Below, piece after piece: positions 56,585-64,000 of a stretch of 64,000 nucleotides of DNA. Where the stretch lies: contig NZ_OU745390.1 in assembly GCF_916618955.1 (NCBI RefSeq), positions 5,493,113-5,557,112 on the forward strand, read 5' to 3'. A model generated the notes under the pieces. It was not told where the DNA came from and ran no database searches. It was given only the letters and a program-made list of their open reading frames with translations. How positions within the stretch are numbered: position 1 is the stretch's first letter; each line of letters opens with the position of its first letter. The DNA is from Pseudomonas sp. Marseille-Q3773. Lineage in GTDB: Bacteria > Pseudomonadota > Gammaproteobacteria > Pseudomonadales > Pseudomonadaceae. Made by a program: the position numbers and the translations under genes.

Positions 56585-57328
56585 ATGCGCGTGACCCAGT
56601 TTTTCGCCGCCGCCGCGTTGGCGCTGGCCAGTACCTTTGCCGTTGCCGCAGCACCCGACAGCACTGCCGGCGCCGAGCAGGCCATCCGTAAATCGTTGCA
56701 GAACCTCGAGCTGGAAGTGCCCGTCGAAAGCGTGGCCAGCAGCCCGGTCAGTGGCCTGTATGAAGTCAAGCTGCAAGGCGGCCGCGTGCTGTACGCCAGT
56801 GCTGACGGGCAGTTCGTGATGCAGGGCTACCTGTTCCAGATCCAGGACGGCAAGCCGGTCAACCTGACCGAGAAGGCCGAGCGCCTGGGTATCGCCAAGC
56901 TCATCAACGGCATTCCAGCCGCCGAGATGGTGGTTTATCCTGCCAAGGGCGAGACCAAATCGCACATCACCGTGTTTACCGACACCACCTGCCCGTACTG
57001 CCACAAGCTGCACGCCGAAGTGCCCGAGCTCAACCGCCGCGGTATCGAAGTGCGTTATGTCGCCTTCCCGCGCCAGGGCCTCGGCTCGCCGGGTGACCAG
57101 CAGTTGCAGGCCGTGTGGTGCTCCAGCGACCGCCGCGCAGCGATGGACAAGATGGTCGAAGGTGAGGAAATCAAGGCTGCCAAGTGCGCCAACCCGGTCA
57201 GCAAGCAGTTCCAGCTGGGCCAGTCGATCGGTGTCAACGGCACACCGGCAATCGTGCTCGAAAGCGGCCAGGTCATTCCGGGCTACCAGCCGGCACCGCA
57301 GGTGGCCAAGCTGGCACTGGCCAGGTAA
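56585..57328 (+). CDS. dsbC: thiol:disulfide interchange protein DsbC
   Basis: Periplasmic disulfide isomerase that repairs wrongly paired cysteines. The 247-residue precursor has a signal peptide (about 1-22, ending VAAA), an N-terminal dimerisation domain (about 25-85) and a thioredoxin fold with active site C136-P-Y-C139 (TTCPYCHKLH) and the cis-proline loop NGTPAIVL. The ATG at 56585 has AGGAG 8 bp upstream. hom follows after 83 bp. Confidence 0.96.
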   Translation: MRVTQFFAAAALALASTFAVAAAPDSTAGAEQAIRKSLQNLELEVPVESVASSPVSGLYEVKLQGGRVLYASADGQFVMQGYLFQIQDGKPVNLTEKAERLGIAKLINGIPAAEMVVYPAKGETKSHITVFTDTTCPYCHKLHAEVPELNRRGIEVRYVAFPRQGLGSPGDQQLQAVWCSSDRRAAMDKMVEGEEIKAAKCANPVSKQFQLGQSIGVNGTPAIVLESGQVIPGYQPAPQVAKLALAR

Positions 57329-57411
57329 TCCAATTCAGTGCGCCGTCGTCATGGGGTGACGGCATGTTTCACGGCCGGCAAAGGTGTCGGTCGTTCAATG
57401 GGGAGTTCACA

Positions 57412-58716
57412 GTGAAACCGGTCAAAGTAGGCATCTGTGGGTTGGGGACCGTCGGTGGCGGAACCTTCAATGTACTTCAGCGCAACGCCGAGGAGATTGC
57501 CCGCCGTGCCGGGCGCGGTATTGAAGTGGCACAGATCGCCATGCGCTCGCAGAATCCGAACTGCCAGATTACCGGTACCCCCATTACCGCTGATGTGTTC
57601 GACGTTGCCAGCAACCCGGAGATCGACATCGTCATCGAGCTGATCGGTGGCTACACCGTGGCTCGCGACCTGGTGCTCAAGGCCATCGAAAACGGCAAGC
57701 ATGTGGTCACCGCCAACAAGGCGCTGATCGCCGTGCACGGCAACGAAATCTTTGCCAAGGCGCGCGAGAAGGGCGTCATCGTCGCCTTCGAAGCCGCCGT
57801 GGCTGGCGGCATCCCGGTGATCAAGGCCATCCGCGAAGGGCTGTCGGCCAACCGTATCAACTGGCTGGCAGGCATCATCAACGGTACCGGCAACTTCATC
57901 CTTACCGAAATGCGTGAGAAGGGCCGGGCCTTCCCTGACGTTCTGGCCGAAGCCCAGGCGCTGGGTTACGCCGAAGCCGACCCGACCTTCGACGTCGAAG
58001 GCATCGATGCTGCCCACAAGCTGACCATCCTCGCCTCGATCGCGTTCGGCATCCCGCTGCAGTTCGACAAGGCCTACACCGAAGGCATCACCCAGCTGAC
58101 CACCGCTGACGTGAACTACGCCGAGGCCCTGGGCTACCGCATCAAGCACCTGGGCGTGGCACGCCGCACTGCCGACGGCATCGAGCTGCGGGTACACCCG
58201 ACGCTGATCCCGGCCGACCGCCTGATCGCCAACGTCAATGGCGTGATGAACGCGGTCATGGTCAATGGCGATGCAGCCGGCTCCACCCTGTACTACGGCG
58301 CCGGTGCCGGCATGGAGCCTACAGCTTCGTCGGTGGTCGCCGACCTGGTCGACGTGGTGCGGGCGATGACCTCCGACCCGGAAAACCGCGTACCGCACCT
58401 GGCCTTCCAGCCGGACTCGCTGTCGGCCCACCCAATCCTGCCGATCGAAGCCTGCAAGAGCGCCTACTACCTGCGCATCCAGGCCAAGGATCACCCGGGC
58501 GTACTGGCCCAGGTGGCCAGCATCCTCTCGGCGCGCGGGATCAACATCGAATCGATCATGCAGAAGGAAGCCGAGGAGCAGGACGGCCTGGTGCCGATGA
58601 TCCTGCTGACCCATGGCGTGGTCGAGCAGCACATCAACGATGCCATCGTCGCCCTGGAAGCCTTGCAGGACGTGGTCGGCAAGGTCGTGCGCATTCGCGT
58701 CGAACAGCTCAATTAA
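57412..58716 (+). CDS. hom: homoserine dehydrogenase
   Basis: Reduces aspartate semialdehyde to homoserine, feeding threonine and methionine synthesis. It has 434 residues: a Rossmann domain (VGICGLGTVGGGTFNVLQRN), the catalytic domain with NGTGNFILTEM and the GYAEADPTFDVEGIDAAHKL segment, and a C-terminal ACT domain (about 350-430; DHPGVLAQVASIL) that likely senses threonine. It starts with GTG, preceded by GGGAG, 83 bp after dsbC. thrC follows after 53 bp, the usual hom-thrC pair. Confidence 0.97.
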   Translation: MKPVKVGICGLGTVGGGTFNVLQRNAEEIARRAGRGIEVAQIAMRSQNPNCQITGTPITADVFDVASNPEIDIVIELIGGYTVARDLVLKAIENGKHVVTANKALIAVHGNEIFAKAREKGVIVAFEAAVAGGIPVIKAIREGLSANRINWLAGIINGTGNFILTEMREKGRAFPDVLAEAQALGYAEADPTFDVEGIDAAHKLTILASIAFGIPLQFDKAYTEGITQLTTADVNYAEALGYRIKHLGVARRTADGIELRVHPTLIPADRLIANVNGVMNAVMVNGDAAGSTLYYGAGAGMEPTASSVVADLVDVVRAMTSDPENRVPHLAFQPDSLSAHPILPIEACKSAYYLRIQAKDHPGVLAQVASILSARGINIESIMQKEAEEQDGLVPMILLTHGVVEQHINDAIVALEALQDVVGKVVRIRVEQLN

Positions 58717-58769
58717 TGTTGCCGTCGGGCCGCCTGCGCGGCCCGCCCCCAGATCGAAGGTTTGCACCC

Positions 58770-60179
58770 ATGCGCTATATCAGCACCCGCGGCCAGGCAC
58801 CGGCCCTGAATTTCGAAGACGTCCTGCTGGCCGGCCTGGCCAGCGACGGCGGCCTGTACGTGCCAGAGAACCTGCCACGCTTCACCCAGGAAGAAATCGC
58901 CTCGTGGGCCGGCCTGCCGTACCACGAACTGGCCTTCCGGGTCATGCGCCCGTTCGTCGAAGGCAGCATCGCCGATGCCGACTTCAAGAAGATCCTCGAA
59001 GAAACCTACGGTGAGTTCGCCCATGCTGCCGTGGCGCCGCTGCGCCAGCTGAACAGCAACGAGTGGGTGCTCGAGCTGTTCCACGGCCCGACCCTGGCGT
59101 TCAAGGACTTCGCCCTGCAACTGCTGGGGCGCCTGCTCGACCACGTACTGGCCAAGCGCAACGAGCGCGTGGTGATCATCGGAGCCACCAGCGGTGACAC
59201 TGGCTCCGCCGCCATCGAAGGCTGCCGCCGTTGCGACAACGTCGACATCTTCATCCTGCACCCGCACCAGCGCGTGTCGGAAGTGCAGCGCCGGCAGATG
59301 ACCACCATCTTCGGCGACAACATCCACAACATCGCCATCGAAGGCAACTTCGATGACTGCCAGGAAATGGTCAAGGCCAGCTTCGCCGACCAGTCGTTCC
59401 TCAAGGGCACCCGCCTGGTTGCGGTGAACTCGATCAACTGGGCGCGGATCATGGCCCAGATCGTCTACTACTTCCACGCCGCCCTGCAGCTGGGTGGCCC
59501 GGCCCGTTCGGTCGCGTTCTCGGTACCGACCGGCAACTTCGGCGACATTTTCGCCGGCTACCTGGCGCGCAACATGGGCCTGCCGGTCAGCCAGCTGATC
59601 GTCGCCACCAACCGCAACGACATCCTGCACCGCTTCATGAGCGGCAATCAGTACGTCAAGGAAACCCTGCACGCGACCCTGTCGCCGTCGATGGACATCA
59701 TGGTTTCGTCCAACTTCGAGCGCCTGCTGTTCGACCTGCACGGCCGCAATGGTGGCGCGATTGCCGAGCTGATGGCGAACTTCAAGCAGGGCGGTGGTTT
59801 CAGCGTCGAACAGGACCGCTGGACCGAAGCCCGCAAACTGTTCGACTCGCTGGCTGTCAGCGACGAGCAGACGTGCGAAACCATTGCCGAAGTGTTCGCC
59901 GCCACCGGTGAAGTGCTCGACCCGCACACCGCGATTGGCGTCAAGGCCGCGCGCGAATGCCGTCGCAGCCTCGATACGCCGATGGTGGTCCTGGGGACCG
60001 CGCATCCGGTGAAGTTCCCGGAAGCGGCGGAGAAGGCTGGTGTGGGCAAGGCGCTGGAACTGCCGGCGCACCTCAGCGACCTGTTCAGCCGTGAAGAACG
60101 CTGCACGGTACTGGCCAATGACCTGAAGGCCGTGCAGGGCTTTGTCAGCCAGCACGGGAACCGCGGCAAGCCGCTGTAA
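58770..60179 (+). CDS. thrC: threonine synthase
   Basis: PLP enzyme converting O-phosphohomoserine to threonine. It has 469 residues, the long bacterial form, starting MRYISTRGQAPALNFEDVLL. The PLP lysine is K112 in HGPTLAFKDFALQ, and the phosphate-binding loop is GATSGDTGSAAIEG. It ends SQHGNRGKPL as in other pseudomonads. The frame beginning at 58716 upstream is non-coding leader. Likely cotranscribed with hom. Confidence 0.97.
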   Translation: MRYISTRGQAPALNFEDVLLAGLASDGGLYVPENLPRFTQEEIASWAGLPYHELAFRVMRPFVEGSIADADFKKILEETYGEFAHAAVAPLRQLNSNEWVLELFHGPTLAFKDFALQLLGRLLDHVLAKRNERVVIIGATSGDTGSAAIEGCRRCDNVDIFILHPHQRVSEVQRRQMTTIFGDNIHNIAIEGNFDDCQEMVKASFADQSFLKGTRLVAVNSINWARIMAQIVYYFHAALQLGGPARSVAFSVPTGNFGDIFAGYLARNMGLPVSQLIVATNRNDILHRFMSGNQYVKETLHATLSPSMDIMVSSNFERLLFDLHGRNGGAIAELMANFKQGGGFSVEQDRWTEARKLFDSLAVSDEQTCETIAEVFAATGEVLDPHTAIGVKAARECRRSLDTPMVVLGTAHPVKFPEAAEKAGVGKALELPAHLSDLFSREERCTVLANDLKAVQGFVSQHGNRGKPL

Positions 60180-60310
60180 TCGCGTTGCGTCCTGGGGCTG
60201 CAACGCGGCCCCAGTATCTCGGACTTTTCCTTCGCCCTTCTCAGAAACATCCTATTCAGGCCGATCTTCACAACGCCTAAATTAGCCGGCTCTCCCCTAA
60301 GGAGCGGCTC

Positions 60311-60730
60311 ATGCACCAGCCATACGTGTTGATCCACCAGGCTCGCCCGTCTCACCAGATTCTTCTGCACCAGGCCCTCAACGCTCAGCGCGTCTTCAAC
60401 GTACGTGTCAGCGCAAATACCACTGAGCTCGACGCATGCCTCGGTGCTGAACGTCGCCCCGACCTGCTGATCCTCGACCACGCCATGCCAACCCGGGCCG
60501 GCCTTGCCCTGCTTGAGCAGGATTACCCCGCACGCGCCTTGCTATTTGTCGGCCAGGCTACCGGCAAGCACCATAACCTTGCCCAGGAAGCCAGAAACCG
60601 TGGCCTGTGGGTGCTCGCCGAATTGCCCTGGCCGCTGTCGATGCCACGCCTGCAGCATGCCTTGCAGGCACTGCAAGTGCGTCCCTGGCGGCGTATTCAA
60701 AATGTCACCTGCGCCCCGCATGCTCACTGA
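60311..60730 (+). CDS. response-regulator receiver-like protein
   Basis: A 139-residue soluble protein that looks like a single CheY-type receiver domain: PDLLILDHAMP places D56 where the phosphorylated aspartate sits, followed by a switch-like LLFVGQATG. The acidic pair normally near the N-terminus is replaced by LIHQAR, and the conserved late lysine by ELPWP (no obvious K), so it may be a pseudo-receiver. AAGGAG lies 6 bp before the ATG. The C-terminus (RIQNVTCAPHAH) has no output domain. No kinase gene is nearby, and its partner is unknown. Confidence 0.72.
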   Translation: MHQPYVLIHQARPSHQILLHQALNAQRVFNVRVSANTTELDACLGAERRPDLLILDHAMPTRAGLALLEQDYPARALLFVGQATGKHHNLAQEARNRGLWVLAELPWPLSMPRLQHALQALQVRPWRRIQNVTCAPHAH

Positions 60731-60809
60731 CGAAGGCGCGGTGTGACGAACTTTCCGCTGCGTCTGTTGGTCAGTTCCTCTATATCCCACCACGCAGCGA
60801 GTGATCCGG

Positions 60810-61091
60810 ATGGAAAGAATCTGCAGACTGCTCAACGAAGCCCTGACCCCTTACCAGGCCCACCTTGGCGTCGCCGATGCCCAGGGTAATCGCCAGTTGA
60901 CCGTGCGCGACCCGTTGGCCGATGTGATCTTGAGGCGTACGGTCAGCGAACGCCAGTTGCAGGAACATCGCCTGTTGATAGACCTGGTGGATGGCTTGCA
61001 CCGTGACTTGCAAATCGCCGAGGGGCGTTTGCAGCCTTGTGTCATCGCAGCACTGCAGCAGCGCCAGCAACCCCCAGGAACCTTTGCCTGA
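60810..61091 (+). CDS. small DUF3509-like protein
   Basis: A 93-residue protein, MERICRLLNEALTPYQAHLG, resembling the Pseudomonas-restricted DUF3509 family (about 90 residues; recalled, not searched). It has a central LTVRDPLADVILRRTVSERQ and a helical C-terminal half. GTG at 60801 would add three residues. It lies 80 bp after the receiver-like gene, with no clear terminator between them. It is followed by two hairpins, one a strong terminator. Function unknown. Confidence 0.6.
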   Translation: MERICRLLNEALTPYQAHLGVADAQGNRQLTVRDPLADVILRRTVSERQLQEHRLLIDLVDGLHRDLQIAEGRLQPCVIAALQQRQQPPGTFA

Positions 61092-61183
61092 CTGGCTGAT
61101 CAGACACTGTAGGGCAGCCAGCCAATGCTTTGCTCCGGCGTTGGCAGGGTTGCCGCAGGAAGTCCCCAAGGACTTTCGCTTGG

Positions 61184-61219
61184 CCCCGGACGTGCTCCCC
61201 AGCGTCCGGGGTTTCTTTT
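61184..61219 (+). terminator. rho-independent terminator after DUF3509-like gene
   Basis: CCCCGGACG (61184-61192) pairs with CGTCCGGGG (61203-61211), followed by TTTCTTTT. A smaller stem AAGTCC/GGACTT (61160-61165 with 61170-61175) lies just upstream. It stops transcription toward the convergent paralog array. Confidence 0.85.
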
Positions 61220-61236
61220 GTGTGGGCTGCCCGTTC

Positions 61237-62361
61237 CTATGCGGTCGGTGTGTTTTTTTTCGCCTTCCGTGGTTGTTTGTCTGGACGCCTGCCGGGCTTT
61301 AGCTGCCAACGATCGGCATTGGCGAGCAGGCGCTCCTGGATCGCTGGCGGGTAATCGCTCAGGGTTGTCACAGGCGGGATGGGTTTACCGGGCCTGCCGG
61401 CTTCGCGGATCACCTTTGGCCAACGTGGTCGCCAGCACAGCAGCAGGCTGAGCCAGTGGCCGGTGCCGATGATGACGAAGGCGGGCCAGACCATGAGCAG
61501 CACGACTTTGAACAACCAGCTGCTCTTGCGGAAGAAGCGGCCGAGCCCTTCGAACTGGGCGCTGAATGCCTGGACGGGCGAGGGCAACTGCGTGCTCAGG
61601 CGGGGGCGGGGGACGGCGTCCGGACCTTCTTCCATGTAGCGGCGGATGAACTCCCATTCGTCACGCAATTCGCTGCCGCCTTGGCCTTGCTTGCCGAGCA
61701 GGGCTATTTCCATGTGCGGGAAGCCGGTGCGGCTGGGGTGCCAGACCAAGCCAAGTCTCATGCCGAGACTGAGAGAGTCATCTTCGGGGTAAAGAGCCGT
61801 GCTCCCGGTGGTTTTCCATGGAAATGTTACGATACCACCGCAGTAGCTTGGTCTATGGAGGTGGACTTGCTGGGTTTTTCGGTTGAAGCGAATTAAAAGG
61901 TGCCGGCTAGTTAGCATTTCCAATCGAGTATATGCTACGCCATATTTTGTGTATATATATAGCACGGCCCCAGCGGCTGTTGTCATAATCACTGTGAGCA
62001 ACACCGTCAAAAGAGAGCGCGTCTCGTGATCTGTTATGTCTGTCCAAAGGAAATTTAACGCGGTGATCGTCAAGACGCTTATTGTGGGTAAGGCACCACC
62101 AAGTGTTGCAAGCGTAAGAAGGCCGCGCTTTTCTTCTGATCCACCGCATCGCATATCCATGAAAGTGTCGTTGAATGCGTATACTGGTCCGCGCGCATGG
62201 GGCTTTTCGCTGACAGGTTGAAAGTGGATGTCTTCTAGATCACTTTCATAAAAATCTTCAGCAGCGTACTTATCTTTGGGCGACATCTCAGCTTCGTGTG
62301 CTTTTCGCTTGCTTTCCGACTCGGTGGCCATTTGCCAGAGGCCCCATTCAATCAAATACAT
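61237..62361 (-). CDS. tandem membrane-protein paralog 1 (unknown function)
   Basis: A 374-residue protein starting MYLIEWGLWQMATESESKRK. A charged cytoplasmic N-terminus (to about 70) precedes a conserved AFNDTFMDMRCGGSEEKRG, two hydrophobic helices (about 90-145), a soluble middle with VHLHRPSYCGGIVTFPWKTT, and a further hydrophobic segment (VVLLMVWPAFVIIGTGHWLS, about 290-315). The C-terminal tail is basic. It is paralogous to the next two genes; the C-terminal 170 residues differ at only a few positions. The pattern recalls DUF6708-type proteins found in some type VI secretion contexts, but this is a memory-based guess. Confidence 0.68.
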   Translation of the reverse strand: MYLIEWGLWQMATESESKRKAHEAEMSPKDKYAAEDFYESDLEDIHFQPVSEKPHARGPVYAFNDTFMDMRCGGSEEKRGLLTLATLGGALPTISVLTITALNFLWTDITDHETRSLLTVLLTVIMTTAAGAVLYIYTKYGVAYTRLEMLTSRHLLIRFNRKTQQVHLHRPSYCGGIVTFPWKTTGSTALYPEDDSLSLGMRLGLVWHPSRTGFPHMEIALLGKQGQGGSELRDEWEFIRRYMEEGPDAVPRPRLSTQLPSPVQAFSAQFEGLGRFFRKSSWLFKVVLLMVWPAFVIIGTGHWLSLLLCWRPRWPKVIREAGRPGKPIPPVTTLSDYPPAIQERLLANADRWQLKPGRRPDKQPRKAKKNTPTA

Positions 62362-62461
62362 TTAAAAGGCCTCGCTGGATAAGCTAATTCTTCCCGCTGT
62401 TCTTGGGAGTGAAGTTCCGTTCAGTTTGGGTAAACTGCTGATGCTAGGGTGATGCAGTGCT
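62362..62461. repeat. intergenic repeat unit A (paralog array)
   Basis: The gap between paralogs 1 and 2. It shares long stretches with the gap at 63596-63695 (for example AGCTAATTCTTCCCGCTGTT and GCTAGGGTGATGCAGTGCTT). It holds the start-side ribosome-binding site of copy 1 (GAGG) and no obvious terminator. Confidence 0.8.
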
Positions 62462-63595
62462 TCAATCGATCTTCTTGGGCCTTTTGGGGGCACGTGGTTT
62501 GCGCGGCTTCTTTTCAGGCCGTTTGCCGGGTTTGAGCTCCCAACGATCGGCATTGGCAAGCAGGCGCTCCTGGATCGCTGGCGGGTAATCGCTCAGGGTT
62601 GTCACAGGCGGGATGGGTTTGCCGGGCCTGCCGGCCTCACGGATCACCTTTGGCCAACGTGGTCGCCAGCACAGCAGCAGGCTGAGCCAGTGGCCGGTAC
62701 CGATGATGACGAAGGCGGGCCAGACCATGAGCAGCACGACTTTGAACAGCCAGCTGCTCTTGCGGAAGAAGCGGCCTAGGCCCTCGAACTGGGCGCTGAA
62801 TGCCTGGACGGGCGAGGGCAACTGCGTGCTCAGGCGGGGGCGGGGGACGGCGTCCGGACCTTCTTCCATGTAGCGGCGGATGAACTCCCACTCGTCACGC
62901 AATTCGCTGCCGCCTTGGCCTTGCTTGCCGAGCATGGCCATTTCCATATGTGGGAGGCCGGTAAGGCTGGGGTGCCAGACCAGGACAAGTCTCATGCCGA
63001 GGCTGAGAGAGTCATCTTCGGGGTAAAGAGCCGTGCTCCCGGTGGTTTTCCATGGGAATGTTACGATACCACCGCAGTAGCTTGGTCTATGGAGATGGAC
63101 CTGCTGATTTTTTCGATTGAAGCGAATTATAAGGTGTCGGCTGGTTAGCATTTCCAGTCTTGTAAAACGGAACCCATATTTTGCATAGAAGTAATAAGTC
63201 GCGCTTCCTAGAGAAAACATGTATATGCTGAATAGTACGGAAAATATCGAAAGAAATTCGGGCTGACTTACGTTGAGATAAATGGAGCCAAAGGTTATTT
63301 TTAACCACGAATAAGTCATTGGCCCCAATCCTCCAAGTGTCATCAAGGTTATGATTCCACGCTTTTCTTCTGACCCGCCGCAGCGAATTTCCATATAAGT
63401 ATCATTAAAAGCGAATACAGGTCCGTTTGCGCTGGGGTTTTCGCTGACGCGGTTGAAATGAACATTTCTTTCAATGTCAGCTTCAGACAAGTCACTAAAA
63501 TCATCACTTGGTGAGCTTTTTTTTGATTCAAACTTTTGGCGTGTAGTGTCAGATTCTACAGCCATTTGCCACAGACCCCATTCAATCAGATACAT
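62462..63595 (-). CDS. tandem membrane-protein paralog 2 (unknown function)
   Basis: A 377-residue paralog with the same start (MYLIEWGLWQMAVESDTTRQ), the same CGGSEEKRG anchor, and the same helix layout. The N-terminal 140 residues are much diverged from copy 1 and AT-richer, whereas residues about 150-345 are almost identical. The tail is RPRAPKRPKKID instead of the copy 1 tail. GAGG precedes the ATG. The 100-bp gap to copy 1 (62362-62461) is nearly the same sequence as the gap to copy 3 (63596-63695), so the whole roughly 1.23-kb unit was duplicated. Confidence 0.7.
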   Translation of the reverse strand: MYLIEWGLWQMAVESDTTRQKFESKKSSPSDDFSDLSEADIERNVHFNRVSENPSANGPVFAFNDTYMEIRCGGSEEKRGIITLMTLGGLGPMTYSWLKITFGSIYLNVSQPEFLSIFSVLFSIYMFSLGSATYYFYAKYGFRFTRLEMLTSRHLIIRFNRKNQQVHLHRPSYCGGIVTFPWKTTGSTALYPEDDSLSLGMRLVLVWHPSLTGLPHMEMAMLGKQGQGGSELRDEWEFIRRYMEEGPDAVPRPRLSTQLPSPVQAFSAQFEGLGRFFRKSSWLFKVVLLMVWPAFVIIGTGHWLSLLLCWRPRWPKVIREAGRPGKPIPPVTTLSDYPPAIQERLLANADRWELKPGKRPEKKPRKPRAPKRPKKID

Positions 63596-63695
63596 TTATA
63601 AGGCCTCGGTGGGGAAGCTAATTCTTCCCGCTGTTCTTGGGAGTAAAGTTCCGTTCAGTTTGGGTAAACTCCTGATGCTAGGGTGATGCAGTGCT
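63596..63695. repeat. intergenic repeat unit B (paralog array)
   Basis: Second copy of the 100-bp spacer, between paralogs 2 and 3, nearly identical to 62362-62461 apart from scattered substitutions. It confirms tandem duplication with a unit of about 1.23 kb. Confidence 0.8.
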
Positions 63696-64000
63696 TCAAT
63701 CGATCTTCTTGGGCCTTTTGGGGGCACGTGGTTTGCGCGGCTTCTTTTCAGGCCGCTTGCCGGGTTTGAGCTGCCAACGATCGGCATTGGCAAGCAGGCG
63801 CTCCTGGATCGCTGGCGGATAGTCGCTCAGGGTTGTCACAGGCGGGACGGGGTTACCGGGCCTGCCAGCCTCACGGATCACCTTTGGCCAACGTGGTCGC
63901 CAGCACAGCAGCAGGCTGAGCCAGTGGCCGGTGCCGATGATGACGAAGGCGGGCCAGACCATGAGCAGCACGACTTTGAACAACCAGCTGCTCGTGCGGA
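63696..64000 (-). CDS. tandem membrane-protein paralog 3, C-terminal part (cut by window edge)
   Basis: Open frame of about 100 residues that continues past base 64000. It reads SSWLFKVVLLMVWPAFVIIG and ends RPRAPKRPKKID, like copy 2. At the extreme edge the conserved RKSSW is RTSSW. The rest, including the start, is outside the window, so whether it is intact cannot be judged. Confidence 0.65.
   Translation of the reverse strand, partial: RTSSWLFKVVLLMVWPAFVIIGTGHWLSLLLCWRPRWPKVIREAGRPGNPVPPVTTLSDYPPAIQERLLANADRWQLKPGKRPEKKPRKPRAPKRPKKID

Overview
The window is a chromosomal segment of a high-GC fluorescent pseudomonad, most likely of the Pseudomonas putida group. The housekeeping proteins (LeuA, GuaB, PurL, MltF, Ffh, RimM, Hom, ThrC) read as typical Pseudomonas sequences. 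The gaps between genes carry the paired 'GCGGGTTTACCCGC / TGTGGGAGCGG' type REP palindromes common in this group. No rRNA, tRNA, CRISPR array, insertion sequence or phage gene was found.

Layout. 1-8.6 kb: leuA (cut by the left edge) with a possible leader peptide, an M23 endopeptidase, xseA, a LysR regulator divergent from a TauE/SafE transporter, a zinc-ribbon protein, then guaB-guaA. 8.6-16.5 kb: an AraC regulator, an unfamiliar four-gene operon ending in a membrane M48 protease, a Tat-exported multicopper oxidase, tadA and mltF. 16.8-21.0 kb: purL and a small NIF3/YqfO-like gene. 21.1-36.5 kb: an accessory export locus holding tatABC, gspK, a PhoX-type phosphatase, a SoxB/5'-nucleotidase-like lipoprotein, and gspC-D-E-F-G-H-I-J-L-M-N. 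36.5-42.7 kb: a two-partner secretion pair (TpsB transporter, 1508-residue TpsA adhesin). 42.9-60.2 kb: conserved chromosome with an L,D-transpeptidase, two NUDIX enzymes, gamma-carbonic anhydrase, purT, transporters, ffh, the rpsP-rimM-trmD-rplS operon, a thioesterase, xerD-dsbC-hom-thrC. 60.3-64 kb: a receiver-like protein, a small DUF3509-like protein, and a tandem array of at least three paralogous membrane proteins running off the right edge.

How it fits together. The most interesting block is 21.1-36.5 kb. Two predicted secreted enzymes, both with twin-arginine signals ending in lipoboxes, sit between a dedicated-looking TatABC set and an almost complete type II secretion system. PhoB-box-like 7-bp repeats with 11-bp spacing precede the SoxB-like/T2SS operon, tatA and (less well) phoX. 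This suggests a phosphate-starvation module that exports folded phosphatases through Tat and moves them to the surface or outside by a reduced T2SS: GspC has no PDZ domain and GspD appears to lack one N-domain. The tandem paralogs at the right end show nearly identical 3' halves and divergent 5' halves, which suggests recombination or gene conversion.
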